This document shows, piece by piece, positions 27,269 through 36,949 of a stretch of DNA of 64,000 bases (position 1 is its first letter; every line of letters starts with the position of its first letter). A program made the position numbers and the translations under genes. The notes below the pieces were generated by a model that was not told the DNA's origin, did not search any database, and saw only the letters and a program-made list of their open reading frames with translations. The stretch spans positions 1 to 64,000 of the forward strand of contig NZ_FOEF01000009.1 in NCBI RefSeq assembly GCF_900110575.1, in the 5' to 3' direction. This DNA is from Amycolatopsis saalfeldensis (GTDB lineage: Bacteria > Actinomycetota > Actinomycetes > Mycobacteriales > Pseudonocardiaceae).

Positions 27269-28624
27269 TCAGCCGAGGAACTCCGCGTGGTCGGCCTCGG
27301 TCCGGTCGGCGTAGCGGACCGCGTACGCGCCGATCGCCTCGTCGAGGTGTTCGTCGTCGGCGAAGTAGCCCGCGAGCAGTTGCGGGTGCAGGGAACGGGT
27401 GTGCGCGCGGGCGAGCAGGGCGCCGGCGAGGCGGCCGTAGTCGTCGAGGTGGTTTTCGCGCAGGGCGGCCGGGTCGATGGCGCCCTTGAGGTTGCGGAAC
27501 TGGCGCACGATGAACGGCACGCCGTCGATGCTGGTCCAGCCCAGCAGGATGTCCGACTCCGCCTGCACGAGCCGGGCGCCCTCGACGATGCGGCGGCCCT
27601 CGTGCTCCGGCGCGGGCACGCCGAGGTGCGCGGCCAGCGCCGAGGGCTGGGCCTGTTTCACTTGCAGCACCAGGTCTTCCTCGTCGTTCCCGTGCAGCAG
27701 CACGACGTAGCTGCGCAGGCCGACGCTGCCGGTGCCGACCACCCGGAACGCGACGTCGGCGATCCGGTACCGCGCGGCCAGCGTCCGCCGCGACTCGCGC
27801 AGCGTGTCCACATAGGACACCAACCCGCCGGCCACCGCGGCCGCCGTGGCGTCGTCCACATGGGTCAGCACCGGTGGGTCCTCGACGAAACGGTGCCGTG
27901 CCAAGCCCGTTTCGTGGTCGTCGACCTGTTGGGTCCACCTGGCGACGACCTTCGCGCTGGTGTTGCGCCGGGCCTTCTTCTCCGCGTCCGCGAAGTCGTC
28001 GATCAGCTCGTCCGCCCGCGCCTTCGACAGTACGGAAGCGTCCGGCAGCGCGTTCCACGACTCCAGGTACGGCAGCTCCGCCAACGCCCGGATGGTGCGG
28101 CGATAGGACTTCACCGCGTCCTCGGCCGCTTCGCGACAGCCCGGTTCGCCGATGCCGCCCTCGCGTCCGGCGAGCACGAGGCTGGCCGCCAGCCGCTTGA
28201 GGTCCCACTCCCAGGGGCCGGCCACGGTCTCGTCGAAATCGTTGATGTCCATGACGATCCGGCCCTCGGGCGTGCCGTACAGCCCGAAGTTCGCCGCGTG
28301 CGCGTCGCCGCAGAGCTGGGCGGCCAGGCCGGACGACGGGGTGCCCGCGAGGTCCGCCGCCATCAGCCCGGCCGCGCCGCGGAAGAAGGTGAACGGCGAG
28401 GCCGCCATCCGCTCCCGCCGCAGCTCGGCCAGCTCCGGCAGCCGTCCGGCGTTGCTCGCCGCGAAGTACTCCTTCGCGCCCGGCCGCTCGCGGGCGGCGG
28501 CCTCGTGGTCGTGCGCCGTCACCGGTGCGCGGTCGCGCAGCCGCTTGCCCCGCGCGTACAGCTCCGCAGGCTCGACGCTTTCGGTGCCGACCAGCGGCCG
28601 TTCCACCCAGTCCCCTCGTGTCAT
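27269..28624 (-). CDS. DUF2252 (kinase-like fold) protein
   Basis: The 451-aa protein has the conserved DUF2252 motifs: FTFFRGAAGLMAADLA, LCGDAHAANFGLYGTPEGR and VMDINDFDETVAGPWEWDLK near residues 105-145. A C-terminal YVDTLRE helix and VGTGSVGLRSYVVLLHG follow. GDAHxxNFG and DxNDFDE resemble the catalytic and metal-binding loops of aminoglycoside-phosphotransferase-like kinases. A phosphotransfer function is therefore often suggested but unproven. The gene stands alone, with rocD transcribed in the same direction upstream. Confidence 0.9.
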   Translation of the reverse strand: MTRGDWVERPLVGTESVEPAELYARGKRLRDRAPVTAHDHEAAARERPGAKEYFAASNAGRLPELAELRRERMAASPFTFFRGAAGLMAADLAGTPSSGLAAQLCGDAHAANFGLYGTPEGRIVMDINDFDETVAGPWEWDLKRLAASLVLAGREGGIGEPGCREAAEDAVKSYRRTIRALAELPYLESWNALPDASVLSKARADELIDDFADAEKKARRNTSAKVVARWTQQVDDHETGLARHRFVEDPPVLTHVDDATAAAVAGGLVSYVDTLRESRRTLAARYRIADVAFRVVGTGSVGLRSYVVLLHGNDEEDLVLQVKQAQPSALAAHLGVPAPEHEGRRIVEGARLVQAESDILLGWTSIDGVPFIVRQFRNLKGAIDPAALRENHLDDYGRLAGALLARAHTRSLHPQLLAGYFADDEHLDEAIGAYAVRYADRTEADHAEFLG

Positions 28625-28670
28625 ACGGGGCTTAACGAGCGAACCGGGCGAAACGCTCCCGCCGGTCAGC

Positions 28671-29906
28671 TCACGGCTGGATGACCTTGGCGATGGCGTC
28701 GATGCCGAGGTCCAGGTCCTCGCGGGAGATCACCAGCGGGGGCGCCACGCGCAGCGTGTTCTCGTGGGTTTCCTTGCACAGCACGCCGAGCCCGGCCAGC
28801 GCCTCGGACGCCGCGCGCCCGGACGGCCCGCCCGGCGCGATGTCGATGCCCGCCCACAGGCCGCGGCCGCGGACCTCGGCCAGGCCGTGCCCGATCAGGC
28901 CGGTCAGGCGCTCGTGCAGGTGGGCGCCCAGCTCGGCCGAGCGCTGCTGGTACTCGCCGGTGTTCAGCAGCCGCACCACGGCGCGGCCGACCGCGCACGC
29001 CACCGGGTTGCCGCCGAAGGTCGAACCGTGCTCGCCGGGCTGCAGGACCCCGAGCACGGCCCGGCTGCCGACCACGGCGGAAACCGGCAGGATGCCGCCG
29101 CCGAGCGCCTTGCCGAGGGTGTAGACGTCGGCGCGCACGCCCTCGTGGTCCAGCGCCAGCACGGTGCCGGTGCGAGCGAGGCCGGACTGGATCTCGTCGG
29201 CGATCAGGAGCACACCGTGCTCGTCGCAGGCGCTGCGGACGTCGGCGAAGTAGCCGTGCGGCGGGACGACCACACCGGCCTCGCCCTGCACGGGTTCGAG
29301 CAGCACGGCCGCGGTGCGCGGGGTGATCGCGGCGCGCAGGGCCTCGGCGTCGCCGTACGGCACCGTCACGAAGCCCGGCGTGAACGGGCCGAAGCCGGCG
29401 CGCGCGGTTTCGTCGGTGGAGAACGACACGATCGTGGTCGTGCGGCCGTGGAAATTGGAGCCGGCGACGATGATCTCCGCCGTGCCGTCGGGCACGCCCT
29501 TGACCTGGTGCGCCCACTTGCGCGCGACCTTCACCGCGGACTCCACGGCCTCGGCCCCGGAGTTCATCGGCAGCACCATCTCGGTGCCGGTCAGCTCGGC
29601 CAGCTCGCGGCAGAACAGGCCCAGCTGGTCGTGGTGGAACGCGCGCGAGGTCAGCGTGACGCGGCCCAGCTGCTCGACCGCGGCGGCGATCAGCGCGGGG
29701 TGGCGGTGGCCGAAGTTCAGCGCCGAGTAGCCGGACAGGAAGTCCAGGTAGGACTTGCCGTCCACATCGGTCACGCGGGCGCCCTCGGCCTCGGCGATCA
29801 CGACCGGCAGCGGGTGGTAGTTGTGGGTGCTCCAGCGCTCGTCGAGTGCGATGAACCCGTCGGCGGAGGCAGGGGCGGCGGTTTCCCGGCCGGCGAACGT
29901 CGTCAT
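28671..29906 (-). CDS. rocD: Ornithine--oxo-acid aminotransferase
   Basis: This 411-aa class III aminotransferase moves the delta-amino group of ornithine to 2-oxoglutarate, giving glutamate semialdehyde, the substrate of the P5C dehydrogenase at 11 kb. Typical blocks are VIAEAEGARVTDVDGKSYLD, NSGAEAVESAVKVARKW, LLIADEIQSGLARTG, and the PLP-binding lysine in YTLGKALGGG. GEHGSTFGGNPVACAV is the conserved cofactor-phosphate region. The ATG at 29906 has a TAGCCT -10 element only six bases upstream, so the message is probably leaderless. Confidence 0.95.
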   Translation of the reverse strand: MTTFAGRETAAPASADGFIALDERWSTHNYHPLPVVIAEAEGARVTDVDGKSYLDFLSGYSALNFGHRHPALIAAAVEQLGRVTLTSRAFHHDQLGLFCRELAELTGTEMVLPMNSGAEAVESAVKVARKWAHQVKGVPDGTAEIIVAGSNFHGRTTTIVSFSTDETARAGFGPFTPGFVTVPYGDAEALRAAITPRTAAVLLEPVQGEAGVVVPPHGYFADVRSACDEHGVLLIADEIQSGLARTGTVLALDHEGVRADVYTLGKALGGGILPVSAVVGSRAVLGVLQPGEHGSTFGGNPVACAVGRAVVRLLNTGEYQQRSAELGAHLHERLTGLIGHGLAEVRGRGLWAGIDIAPGGPSGRAASEALAGLGVLCKETHENTLRVAPPLVISREDLDLGIDAIAKVIQP

Positions 29907-29912
29907 GGGTTC

Positions 29913-29918
29913 AGGCTA
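29913..29918 (-). promoter_or_regulatory. -10 element TAGCCT of rocD (leaderless)
   Basis: TAGCCT is followed by six bases and then the ATG at 29906. CTGAAC stands 17 bases further upstream as a possible -35. No ribosome site is present. Confidence 0.55.
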
Positions 29919-30091
29919 GGCCCTGTTTGCGGGGAGTTCAGCCGGGAAACGTTGCTTTCGCCCGTTGTTCGTTGCGCAGTCTGGGGGGATCGCCGGTGAA
30001 TCGATGCGTGCGAGGACGGTGCCGCGCGGATTCGGCGGCGAACCACCCGGCCGGGTGGTTCCGGTGAAAGCGGCGGCCGCGACCTGAGGGT

Positions 30092-30097
30092 TATCGT
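30092..30097 (+). promoter_or_regulatory. -10 element TATCGT of the PPK2 gene (leaderless)
   Basis: TATCGT is separated by six bases from the ATG at 30104 and no ribosome site is seen. The 197-nt divergent gap with rocD shows no other signal that I can name. Confidence 0.5.
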
Positions 30098-30103
30098 CGC
30101 CGG

Positions 30104-30955
30104 ATGGCGAAGAAGGAGAACGGGAACCGCGTCCGGGATGCCCTGCGAGCAGGGGCGGAGCTGCCGGGCCCGGCCTCATCGCCGGTCGGGCCGGCCAAGA
30201 AGGCGAAGGGCGAGGAGAAGCTCGCCACCGCCGGGGAGCGGCTTTCGGCGTTGCAGGAGGCGCTGTACGCGGAGGGCACGGCCGGCGGCGGCCGCAGTGT
30301 GCTGCTGGTGCTCCAGGGCATGGACACCTCGGGCAAGGGCGGCACCGTCGGGCACGTGCTGGGCCTGGTGAACCCGATGGGCGTCAAGTACACCGCGTTC
30401 AAGAAGCCCACCCCGGCCGAGCGCCGCCATGACTTCCTCTGGCGCGTCCGCCGCGAGCTGCCCGCGCCGGGCCGGATCGGCGTGTTCGACCGCTCGCACT
30501 ACGAGGACATCCTGGTGCCGCGGGTGTCGGGCCTGCTCACCGCGGCCGAGCGGCGGCTGCGCTACCAGCAGATCAACGCGTTCGAGCGCGAGCTGGCCGA
30601 CGGCGGCACCACGGTGGTCAAGGTCTTCCTGCACCTCTCGCCCGAGGAGCAGCTCAAGCGGCTGCGGGCCCGGCTGCAACGACCGGAGAAGCGCTGGAAG
30701 TTCGACCCCTCGGACCTCGAGGCGCGCAGCCACTGGACCGCCTACCAGGAGGCCTACGCCGACCTGCTGGCCAAGACCTCGCCGGACACCGCGCCCTGGT
30801 ACGTGGTGCCCGCCGACCGCAAGTGGTACCGGAACTGGGCCGTCGCCGAGCTGCTGATCGAGGTGCTCACCGAGATGGCGCCGCAGTTCCCGGAACCGGC
30901 GTACGACGTCGACGAGGCGCTGGCCGCGCTGAAGGGTGTTGGCGTGGTGGGCTGA
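30104..30955 (+). CDS. ppk2: PPK2-family polyphosphate kinase
   Basis: The 283-aa enzyme transfers phosphate between polyphosphate and nucleotides. Walker A is GMDTSGKGG (residues 72-80) and the Walker B region is RIGVFDRSHYEDILVPRV. The lid has RPEKRWKFDPSDLEAR, and a WYVVPADRKWYRNWAVAE block near the end is typical for the single-domain PPK2 group. The preferred nucleotide cannot be told by eye. The first 40 residues are basic and probably flexible. The S9 peptidase gene begins 21 bases after its stop, so they may be co-transcribed. Confidence 0.92.
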   Translation: MAKKENGNRVRDALRAGAELPGPASSPVGPAKKAKGEEKLATAGERLSALQEALYAEGTAGGGRSVLLVLQGMDTSGKGGTVGHVLGLVNPMGVKYTAFKKPTPAERRHDFLWRVRRELPAPGRIGVFDRSHYEDILVPRVSGLLTAAERRLRYQQINAFERELADGGTTVVKVFLHLSPEEQLKRLRARLQRPEKRWKFDPSDLEARSHWTAYQEAYADLLAKTSPDTAPWYVVPADRKWYRNWAVAELLIEVLTEMAPQFPEPAYDVDEALAALKGVGVVG

Positions 30956-30976
30956 TCGTCTGAAAGAGTGCCGGGC

Positions 30977-33082
30977 GTGACCGACTCTGTTCTCGACGAT
31001 CTCTCGTTCCTCCGCCGCCAGGCCCGCACCCAGCGCTTCACGCTCGGCGCGCCCAAGCTGTTCACCGTCTCCCCGGATGGTTCGCGCGTGCTGTTCCTGC
31101 GCAGCGAGTCCGGCACCGATCCGCGGCACAGCCTGTGGGCGCTCGAGCTGACCTCCGGCGAGGAGGCCAAGCTGGTCGACGCCGCCGAGTTGCTGCCGGG
31201 TGACGAGGACCTGCCGCCGGAGGAGCGGGCGCGGCGCGAGCGCTCACGGCTGAGCGGCAGCGGCGTGCTGGCGTACGGGGTCGACGACGCGTTCACGGTC
31301 GTCACCTTCACCTTGTCCGGCAAGCTCTACACGCTCGACCTGGCCACCGGTGAGATCAAGGTGCTGGTCGACGGCTCCGTGATCGACCCGCGGCCGAACC
31401 CGTCGGGCACGCACGTGGCCTACGTCCGCGACCGGCGGCTGCGGGTGATCGAGCTGGCCACCGGCGCCGACCGGGTGCTGGCCGGGGAAGACGGCGAGGA
31501 CGTCAGCTGGGGGCTGGCCGAGTTCATCGCCGGTGAGGAGATGGACCGCCACCGCGGGTACTGGTGGTCGCCGGACGGGCAGAGCCTGATCGCCGAGCGC
31601 GCGGACCGCGGCCCGGTGCCGCGCTGGACCATCGGCGACCCGGCGAACCCGCAGAACCCGGCGAACGTCGTCGCGTACCCGTCGGCCGGTTCGCCGAACG
31701 CCGAGGTGTCGCTCGCGCTCCTCGGCCTGGACGGCAGTCGCGTCGACCTCTCGCGCGGCGACTGGGAGTACCTGGTCACGGTGCACTGGTCGGCGGGCGG
31801 GGCGCCGCTGCTCGCGGTGCAGCCGCGGGACCAGCGCTCGCTTTCGGTGCTGGCGGTCGACGTCGCGGACGGCTCCACCAGCGTGCTGCACACCGAGACC
31901 GACGAGCAGTGGGTCGAGATCGTCCAAGGCGTGCCGGCGTGGACCGCGGACGGCCGCCTGGTCACCGAGAGCGCCGCCGACGGCGACCACCGGCTGGTGG
32001 TGGACGGCAAGCCCGTCACGCCGCCGGGCCTGCAGCTGCGCTCGGTGCTGCACGTCGGCGCCGAAGTCCTCTTCACCGCCTCCGGCGACCCGACGCAGGT
32101 GCACCTGTACCGCACCGAGGGCGGTACCATCCGTCGTTTGTCCACTGAGGACGGTGTGCACGGCGGCGCGGGCAGCGCGGGGCTGACCGTGGTCTCGTCG
32201 TGGAGCCTCGAGCACAGCGGTCCCATCGTGCGGGTGCTGCGCGACGGCGAGCCCGCGGGCTCGATCACGTCGTCCACTGTGGACCCCGAGATCGTGCCGA
32301 ACCTGACCTGGCTGACGCTGGGCGAGCGCGGCCTGCGCGCGGCTTTGTTGCTGCCGCGGGGTTACGAGCCGAGCGAGGGCAAGCTGCCGGTGCTGCTCGA
32401 CCCGTACGGCGGCCCGCACGCGCAGCGCGTGCTGCAGAGCCGAAACGCGTTCCTCACCCCGCAATGGCTGGCGGACCAGGGTTTCGCGGTGCTGGTGGTC
32501 GACGGCCGCGGCTCGCCGGGCCGGGGCGCGGCCTGGGAGCGGGCCATCGCCGGCAAGCTCGCCGAGGTCACGCTGGCCGATCAGGTGGACGGGCTGCACG
32601 CGGCCGCCGCCGAGCACCCGGAGCTGGACCTCGAGCGCGTCGCGATCCGCGGCTGGTCCTACGGCGGGTACCTGTCGGCGCTGGCGGTGCTGCGCCGTCC
32701 GGACGTGTTCCACGCCGCCGTCGCGGGCGCGCCGGTCACCGACTGGTCCCTTTACGACACGCACTACACCGAGCGCTACCTGGGCAAACCGCAGGACGCG
32801 CCCGCGGTGTACGAGAGCAATTCGCTGATCGCCGGTGCCGGAGAGCTGTCGCGAGCGCTGATGCTCGTGCACGGCCTCGCCGACGACAACGTGTTTCCCG
32901 CGCACTCGCTGCGGCTCTCGTCGGCGCTGCTGGCGAAGGGGCGCTCGCACGTGTTCCTGCCGCTCGCCGGGGCGACGCACATGACGCCGCAGGCCGAAGA
33001 GGTCGCGGAGAACCTGATGCGCACGCAGGTCGACTGGCTGCTGCGTGAGCTTTCCGCCGTTGCCGCCGAGAAGGAGAACTGA
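30977..33082 (+). CDS. S9-family serine peptidase (dipeptidyl-peptidase IV-like)
   Basis: The 701-aa cytoplasmic peptidase has an N-terminal beta-propeller (to about residue 440) with the EEMDRHRGYWWSPDG motif that binds the substrate N terminus. An alpha/beta-hydrolase domain follows. The catalytic triad is Ser561 in GWSYGGY, Asp636 in HGLADDN and His668 in GATHMT. It should release dipeptides from proline-containing peptides, which could feed the proline-catabolic genes. I choose the GTG at 30977 because GAAAGAG lies at the right distance; a GTG nine bases upstream is possible. No signal peptide is seen. The stop overlaps the next ATG by one base (TGATG). Confidence 0.92.
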   Translation: MTDSVLDDLSFLRRQARTQRFTLGAPKLFTVSPDGSRVLFLRSESGTDPRHSLWALELTSGEEAKLVDAAELLPGDEDLPPEERARRERSRLSGSGVLAYGVDDAFTVVTFTLSGKLYTLDLATGEIKVLVDGSVIDPRPNPSGTHVAYVRDRRLRVIELATGADRVLAGEDGEDVSWGLAEFIAGEEMDRHRGYWWSPDGQSLIAERADRGPVPRWTIGDPANPQNPANVVAYPSAGSPNAEVSLALLGLDGSRVDLSRGDWEYLVTVHWSAGGAPLLAVQPRDQRSLSVLAVDVADGSTSVLHTETDEQWVEIVQGVPAWTADGRLVTESAADGDHRLVVDGKPVTPPGLQLRSVLHVGAEVLFTASGDPTQVHLYRTEGGTIRRLSTEDGVHGGAGSAGLTVVSSWSLEHSGPIVRVLRDGEPAGSITSSTVDPEIVPNLTWLTLGERGLRAALLLPRGYEPSEGKLPVLLDPYGGPHAQRVLQSRNAFLTPQWLADQGFAVLVVDGRGSPGRGAAWERAIAGKLAEVTLADQVDGLHAAAAEHPELDLERVAIRGWSYGGYLSALAVLRRPDVFHAAVAGAPVTDWSLYDTHYTERYLGKPQDAPAVYESNSLIAGAGELSRALMLVHGLADDNVFPAHSLRLSSALLAKGRSHVFLPLAGATHMTPQAEEVAENLMRTQVDWLLRELSAVAAEKEN

Positions 33083-34035
33083 TGAGCCGCTGGGGCCTTA
33101 CGATCCCGCTCACGGGTGTGCCGCTGACCGAGCACCGGGAACTCGTCGAGCAGCTGCCCGATCTCGGCTACACCGACGTCTGGACGGCCGAGACCGCGGG
33201 CACGGACGCGTTCACGCCGCTGGTGCTGGCTTCGCAGTGGGCGCCGCAGCTGCGGCTGGGCACCGCGATCGTGCCGGTGTACACGCGGGGGCCGGGGCTG
33301 CTGGCGATGAGCGCGTCGACGCTCGCGGAGCTGGCGCCGGGGCGGTTCGTGCTCGGCATCGGGGCTTCGTCGCCGGTGATCGTGGAGAGCTGGAACGCCG
33401 CGGAGTTCACCGAGCCGTTCGCGCGCTCGCGGGACACGCTGCGGTTCCTGCGCTCGGCGCTGGCCGGGGAGAAAGTGAGCGAGAAGTACGAAACGTTCTC
33501 CGTGGGCAAGTTCCGGCTGGAGCGCGCCGCGGACCCGGCGCCGTCGATCATGCTGGCGGCGCTGCGGCCGGGGATGCTGAAGCTGGCCGCGCGCGAAGCC
33601 GACGGCGCGATCACGAACTGGCTGGCCGCGTCCGACGTGGCGCAGGTGCGGGGCGTGGTGGGGCCGGAGGTCGAGCTGGCGGCCCGGATTTTCGTCTGCC
33701 CGACCGAGGATGCCGCCGCCGCTCGCGGGCTGGGGCGGATGCTGATCTCCTCATACCTCACCGTGCCGGTGTACGCGGCGTTCCACGATTGGCTGGGGCG
33801 CGGGGAAGCGCTGGCGCCGATGCACGCGGCCTGGGCGGCCGGGGATCGGAAGAAGGCCAACGAGGTGATCCCGGACTCCGTGGTGGACGAGCTGGTGATC
33901 CACGGCAGCGTGGAGTCCTGCCGTGAGCAGGTTCAGGCCTATGTGGACGGTGGGCTGACCACGCCGGTCATCGCCCTGCTGCCGACCGGCGGGGATCCGT
34001 TCGAGCAGGTGCGGGGGCTGGCGCCGAAGGCCTGA
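33082..34035 (+). CDS. LLM-class F420-dependent oxidoreductase
   Basis: The 317-aa protein is a luciferase-like barrel. WGLTIPLTGVPLTEHREL at the start, LGYTDVWTAETAGTDAFTPL, LRLGTAIVPVYTRGPGLLA and GRFVLGIGASSPVIVESWNA are the usual blocks of actinobacterial F420-dependent enzymes. The coenzyme is inferred from the subgroup, and the substrate is unknown. Its ATG shares a base with the S9 peptidase stop, and GAAGGAG lies just before, so both are read from one message. Confidence 0.9.
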   Translation: MSRWGLTIPLTGVPLTEHRELVEQLPDLGYTDVWTAETAGTDAFTPLVLASQWAPQLRLGTAIVPVYTRGPGLLAMSASTLAELAPGRFVLGIGASSPVIVESWNAAEFTEPFARSRDTLRFLRSALAGEKVSEKYETFSVGKFRLERAADPAPSIMLAALRPGMLKLAAREADGAITNWLAASDVAQVRGVVGPEVELAARIFVCPTEDAAAARGLGRMLISSYLTVPVYAAFHDWLGRGEALAPMHAAWAAGDRKKANEVIPDSVVDELVIHGSVESCREQVQAYVDGGLTTPVIALLPTGGDPFEQVRGLAPKA

Positions 34036-34144
34036 TCCGGCGGCGGGCGGGCAGCTTCGAACGGGATCGGTGGACGACCGCGGGTTTTCTTGCTACTACT
34101 CGGAAGACCGGCGGTCCCTGCCCCGAACCCAGGAGGTTCGCACG

Positions 34145-35335
34145 ATGACGATCGAGGCTCGCCCGTACCCGTTCCCGGAGGTCCCGCAGCTGGACCTGGC
34201 CCCGGAGTACGGCCAGTTCCGGCGGGCCGCCGGCCTCGCCCGGCTGGAGATGCCCTACGGCGGCACGGCGTGGCTGGCGACCAAGCTCGCCGACGTCAAG
34301 CTGGTGCTGTCCGATCCCCGGTTCAGCCGCGCGGCGGCGGTGGGCGCGGACGCGCCGCGCACGCTCCCGATGATCGAGACCACGCCCAGCATCCTGAACC
34401 TGGACCCGCCCGAGCACACGCGGGTGCGCCGGGTGGTCGCGAGGACGTTCACCGTGCGCCGGATCGAGCTGCTGCGCCCGGGGATCCAGCAGGTGGTCGA
34501 CCGGCTGCTGGACCGGATGATCGAAACCGGGCCGCCCGCCGACTTCGTCACCGATTTCGCGCTGCCGCTGGCGATCACCGGGATCAGCGAGCTGCTCGGT
34601 GTGCCGGAGGACCAGCGCTCGCAGTTCCATGTCTGGTCGGACAAGGCCACCGCGATCGCCGACGTGCCGGTCGAGGAGATCATGGCGGCCCAGCAATCGC
34701 TGGAGACCTTCTTCGCCGAGCTGGCCGAAAAGCGCCGGGCGGAGCCGACCGACGACCTGATCGGCACCCTCGTGTCGGCCCGGGACGACGAGGAACGGCT
34801 GTCCGACGAGGAACTGGTGCAGCTGGGCACCGTCCTGCTCAGCGCGGGGCACGAGACCACGGCCAACCAGCTCTCCGGCTACCTGTTCACCCTGCTGACC
34901 CAGCCCGAGCTGTGGCAGCGGCTGCGCGACGAGCCGGCGCTGGTGCCCACCGCGGTCGAGGAGCTGGCGCGGATCACGCCGCTGGGCGTGGTCACGTTCG
35001 GCCGGATCGCCCGGGAAGACCTGGAGGTCGGCGGCACGCTGGTGCGCGCGGGCGAGTCCGTGGTCTGCCAGATCGCGGCGGCCAACCGCGACGAGAGCGC
35101 GTTCGAACGGTCCGGCGAGGTGGACTTCGACCGCGAGGCCAATCCGCACATTTCGTTCGGGCACGGCCTGCACCACTGCCTCGGCGCGCCGCTCGCGCGG
35201 GTCGAGCTGCAGTCCGCGCTCGCCGCGGTGGTGCGCCGGCTGCCTGAGCTGCGCCTGGCGGTGCCGGCCGAGGAGGTGCCGTTCAAGAGCGGACGGCTGC
35301 TTCGCGGGCCACGGTCGCTGCCCGTCACCTGGTAA
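34145..35335 (+). CDS. Cytochrome P450
   Basis: The 396-aa soluble P450 has the I-helix AGHETTANQ motif, the ELARITPLG K-helix region and the heme loop FGHGLHHCLG with Cys345 as heme ligand. Length and motifs fit bacterial class I enzymes that take electrons from a ferredoxin, but no ferredoxin gene is nearby. The ATG at 34145 follows AGGAGG by about 7 nt. Substrate unknown. The iron-controlled siderophore operon starts 145 bases downstream in the same direction, but the separate iron box argues against a shared role. Confidence 0.94.
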   Translation: MTIEARPYPFPEVPQLDLAPEYGQFRRAAGLARLEMPYGGTAWLATKLADVKLVLSDPRFSRAAAVGADAPRTLPMIETTPSILNLDPPEHTRVRRVVARTFTVRRIELLRPGIQQVVDRLLDRMIETGPPADFVTDFALPLAITGISELLGVPEDQRSQFHVWSDKATAIADVPVEEIMAAQQSLETFFAELAEKRRAEPTDDLIGTLVSARDDEERLSDEELVQLGTVLLSAGHETTANQLSGYLFTLLTQPELWQRLRDEPALVPTAVEELARITPLGVVTFGRIAREDLEVGGTLVRAGESVVCQIAAANRDESAFERSGEVDFDREANPHISFGHGLHHCLGAPLARVELQSALAAVVRRLPELRLAVPAEEVPFKSGRLLRGPRSLPVTW

Positions 35336-35447
35336 GCGCCGCCGCCCGGATCTCCCGAATGGGCGACGTAATCCGCGGTCCGTGCCTCCATGCTGGAACG
35401 GGATGTCCACCCGGTCGCCTTCTGCCGGAGGGTGTCCGTATTGTTGC

Positions 35448-35466
35448 GCAGGGTAGGCAACCCTAA
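35448..35466 (+). promoter_or_regulatory. Iron box (DmdR/IdeR operator) of the siderophore operon
   Basis: GCAGGGTAGGCAACCCTAA agrees at about 13 of 19 positions with the actinobacterial iron box TTAGGTTAGGCTCACCTAA and keeps its dyad (AGGGTAGG...AACCCTAA). It lies 13 bases before the first ATG of the operon. With iron, a DmdR/IdeR repressor would bind here and block transcription; this is inferred from the match and the gene functions. Confidence 0.8.
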
Positions 35467-35479
35467 GAAAGGCGACTCC

Positions 35480-36949
35480 ATGGGTGTTGAGGCGGCAGCG
35501 GGTCTCAGCGGCGGGCGCGGCGGCGCGGAACGGCTCGGCGAGCTGATCCCGGTCGCCCTGCGCGGCCTGGCGAACGGGATCGCCGAGCGGGGCGGGCCGG
35601 TGCCGGCCGGGGGGCCCGCCGCGGTGGCGGCGGCGCTGGCCGCGGCCGGGGTCGGGACGGGAGTGCTGCCGCGCACCGGCGTGGGGGAGGAGCGCGCGCT
35701 CGAAGAACTCAGCGCCCTGCTCGCCGCCGGTTCGGCCGACCCGGCGGACCCGGCTTGCGCCGCGCACCTGCACTGCCCGCCGCTGGCCGTTTCGGTCGCC
35801 GCGGACGTGGTGGCCAGTGCGCTCAACCCGTCCATGGACTCGTGGGACCAGGCGCCGGTCGCCAGTGAGCTGGAACGGGAGTTCACCACCGGGATCGCGC
35901 GGCTCTGTTATCCGGCCGCCGTGGGGGCCGACGCCGTGGTGACCTCCGGCGGCACCGAGTCCAACCTGCTCGGACTGCTGCTGGCGCGCGAGGCGGGCGG
36001 GTTCTCCGTCCGGCCCGTGTGCGGGGCGAACTCGCACCACAGCGTCGCGCGCGCCGCTTGGCTACTGGGCTTGCCCGCGCCCGTCGTCGTGGCCTGTGAG
36101 GGCGATCGGATGGTGCCGTCCGCGCTGGCCGAGGCGCTCGCGAAGCTGGGTGCGGCCGCCGTGGTCGTGGCGACCGCGGGCACCACCAACACCGGCCGGA
36201 TCGACCCGCTGCCGGAGATCGCGGAAATCTGCCACCGCGCCGGGGCCCGGCTGCACGTCGACGCCGCGTACGGCGGAATGGCTCTGTGCAGCGAAACCCT
36301 CCGCTCGCGCGTCGCCGGGCTGGAGCTGGCCGACTCGGTCGCCCTCGACATGCACAAGTTCGGCTGGCAGCCGGTCGCCGCCGGGCTGCTGGCCGCGCGC
36401 GACGGCGCCGACCTCGCCGCGCTCACCGTCCGCGCCGAGTACCTCAACGCCGACGACGACACCGAAGCCGGGCTGCCCGACCTGCTCGGCCGGTCGATCC
36501 GGACCTCGCGCCGCCCGGACGCGTTCCGGATGGCGGTGACGGTTCGCGCGCTCGGTACCGAAGGCGTCGGCGCGCTCGTGGAACGCTGCTGTGCCACCGC
36601 GAACGGCGTGCACGCACTCGTGACCGCCCACGCCGGCCTGCGCTCGTGGGGCGCGCCGGAACTGTCCACTGTGGTCTTCCGCCCGCGGGTGGCCGACGAG
36701 CTGGGCGCGCCGGCCGGAGACGAATTGGTGGCGCGCGTCCGACGTTGCCTGCTGGAGGCGGGCACCGCGGTGATCGGCCGCGGCCTGCTGCCGACCGGGC
36801 CGGACGGCGTGCCGCAGCTGTGGCTCAAGCTCACCCTGCTGCACCCGCACACCGGCCCCGAGGACTACCGCTCGCTGCTGGACCAGGTGGTGGCCACCGC
36901 GGCGGCCGAGTGCGCCGCCGTCGCCCGGCAGAGCCCGGTCGCCTCGTGA
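35480..36949 (+). CDS. desA: PLP-dependent group II decarboxylase (DesA-like lysine decarboxylase)
   Basis: This 489-aa enzyme is of the aromatic-L-amino-acid/lysine decarboxylase fold. It has VVTSGGTESNLLGLLLAR near residues 153-170, RLHVDAAYGG near 257-266, and the PLP-binding Lys293 in DMHKFGWQP. In desferrioxamine synthesis DesA turns lysine into cadaverine, and the same step is expected here. The choice of lysine over ornithine or diaminobutyrate is inferred from the neighbours. The start at 35480 has AAAGG upstream. It is the first gene behind the iron box, and its stop overlaps the next start (GTGA). Confidence 0.88.
   Translation: MGVEAAAGLSGGRGGAERLGELIPVALRGLANGIAERGGPVPAGGPAAVAAALAAAGVGTGVLPRTGVGEERALEELSALLAAGSADPADPACAAHLHCPPLAVSVAADVVASALNPSMDSWDQAPVASELEREFTTGIARLCYPAAVGADAVVTSGGTESNLLGLLLAREAGGFSVRPVCGANSHHSVARAAWLLGLPAPVVVACEGDRMVPSALAEALAKLGAAAVVVATAGTTNTGRIDPLPEIAEICHRAGARLHVDAAYGGMALCSETLRSRVAGLELADSVALDMHKFGWQPVAAGLLAARDGADLAALTVRAEYLNADDDTEAGLPDLLGRSIRTSRRPDAFRMAVTVRALGTEGVGALVERCCATANGVHALVTAHAGLRSWGAPELSTVVFRPRVADELGAPAGDELVARVRRCLLEAGTAVIGRGLLPTGPDGVPQLWLKLTLLHPHTGPEDYRSLLDQVVATAAAECAAVARQSPVAS

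Noticed and set aside
26420-28684. A 754-codon plus-strand open frame
   Set aside because: It runs antisense to the DUF2252 gene and out of frame with the oxidase gene. Its composition is the Arg/Ala/Gly/Pro mix typical of shadow frames in GC-rich DNA, with no recognisable domain.
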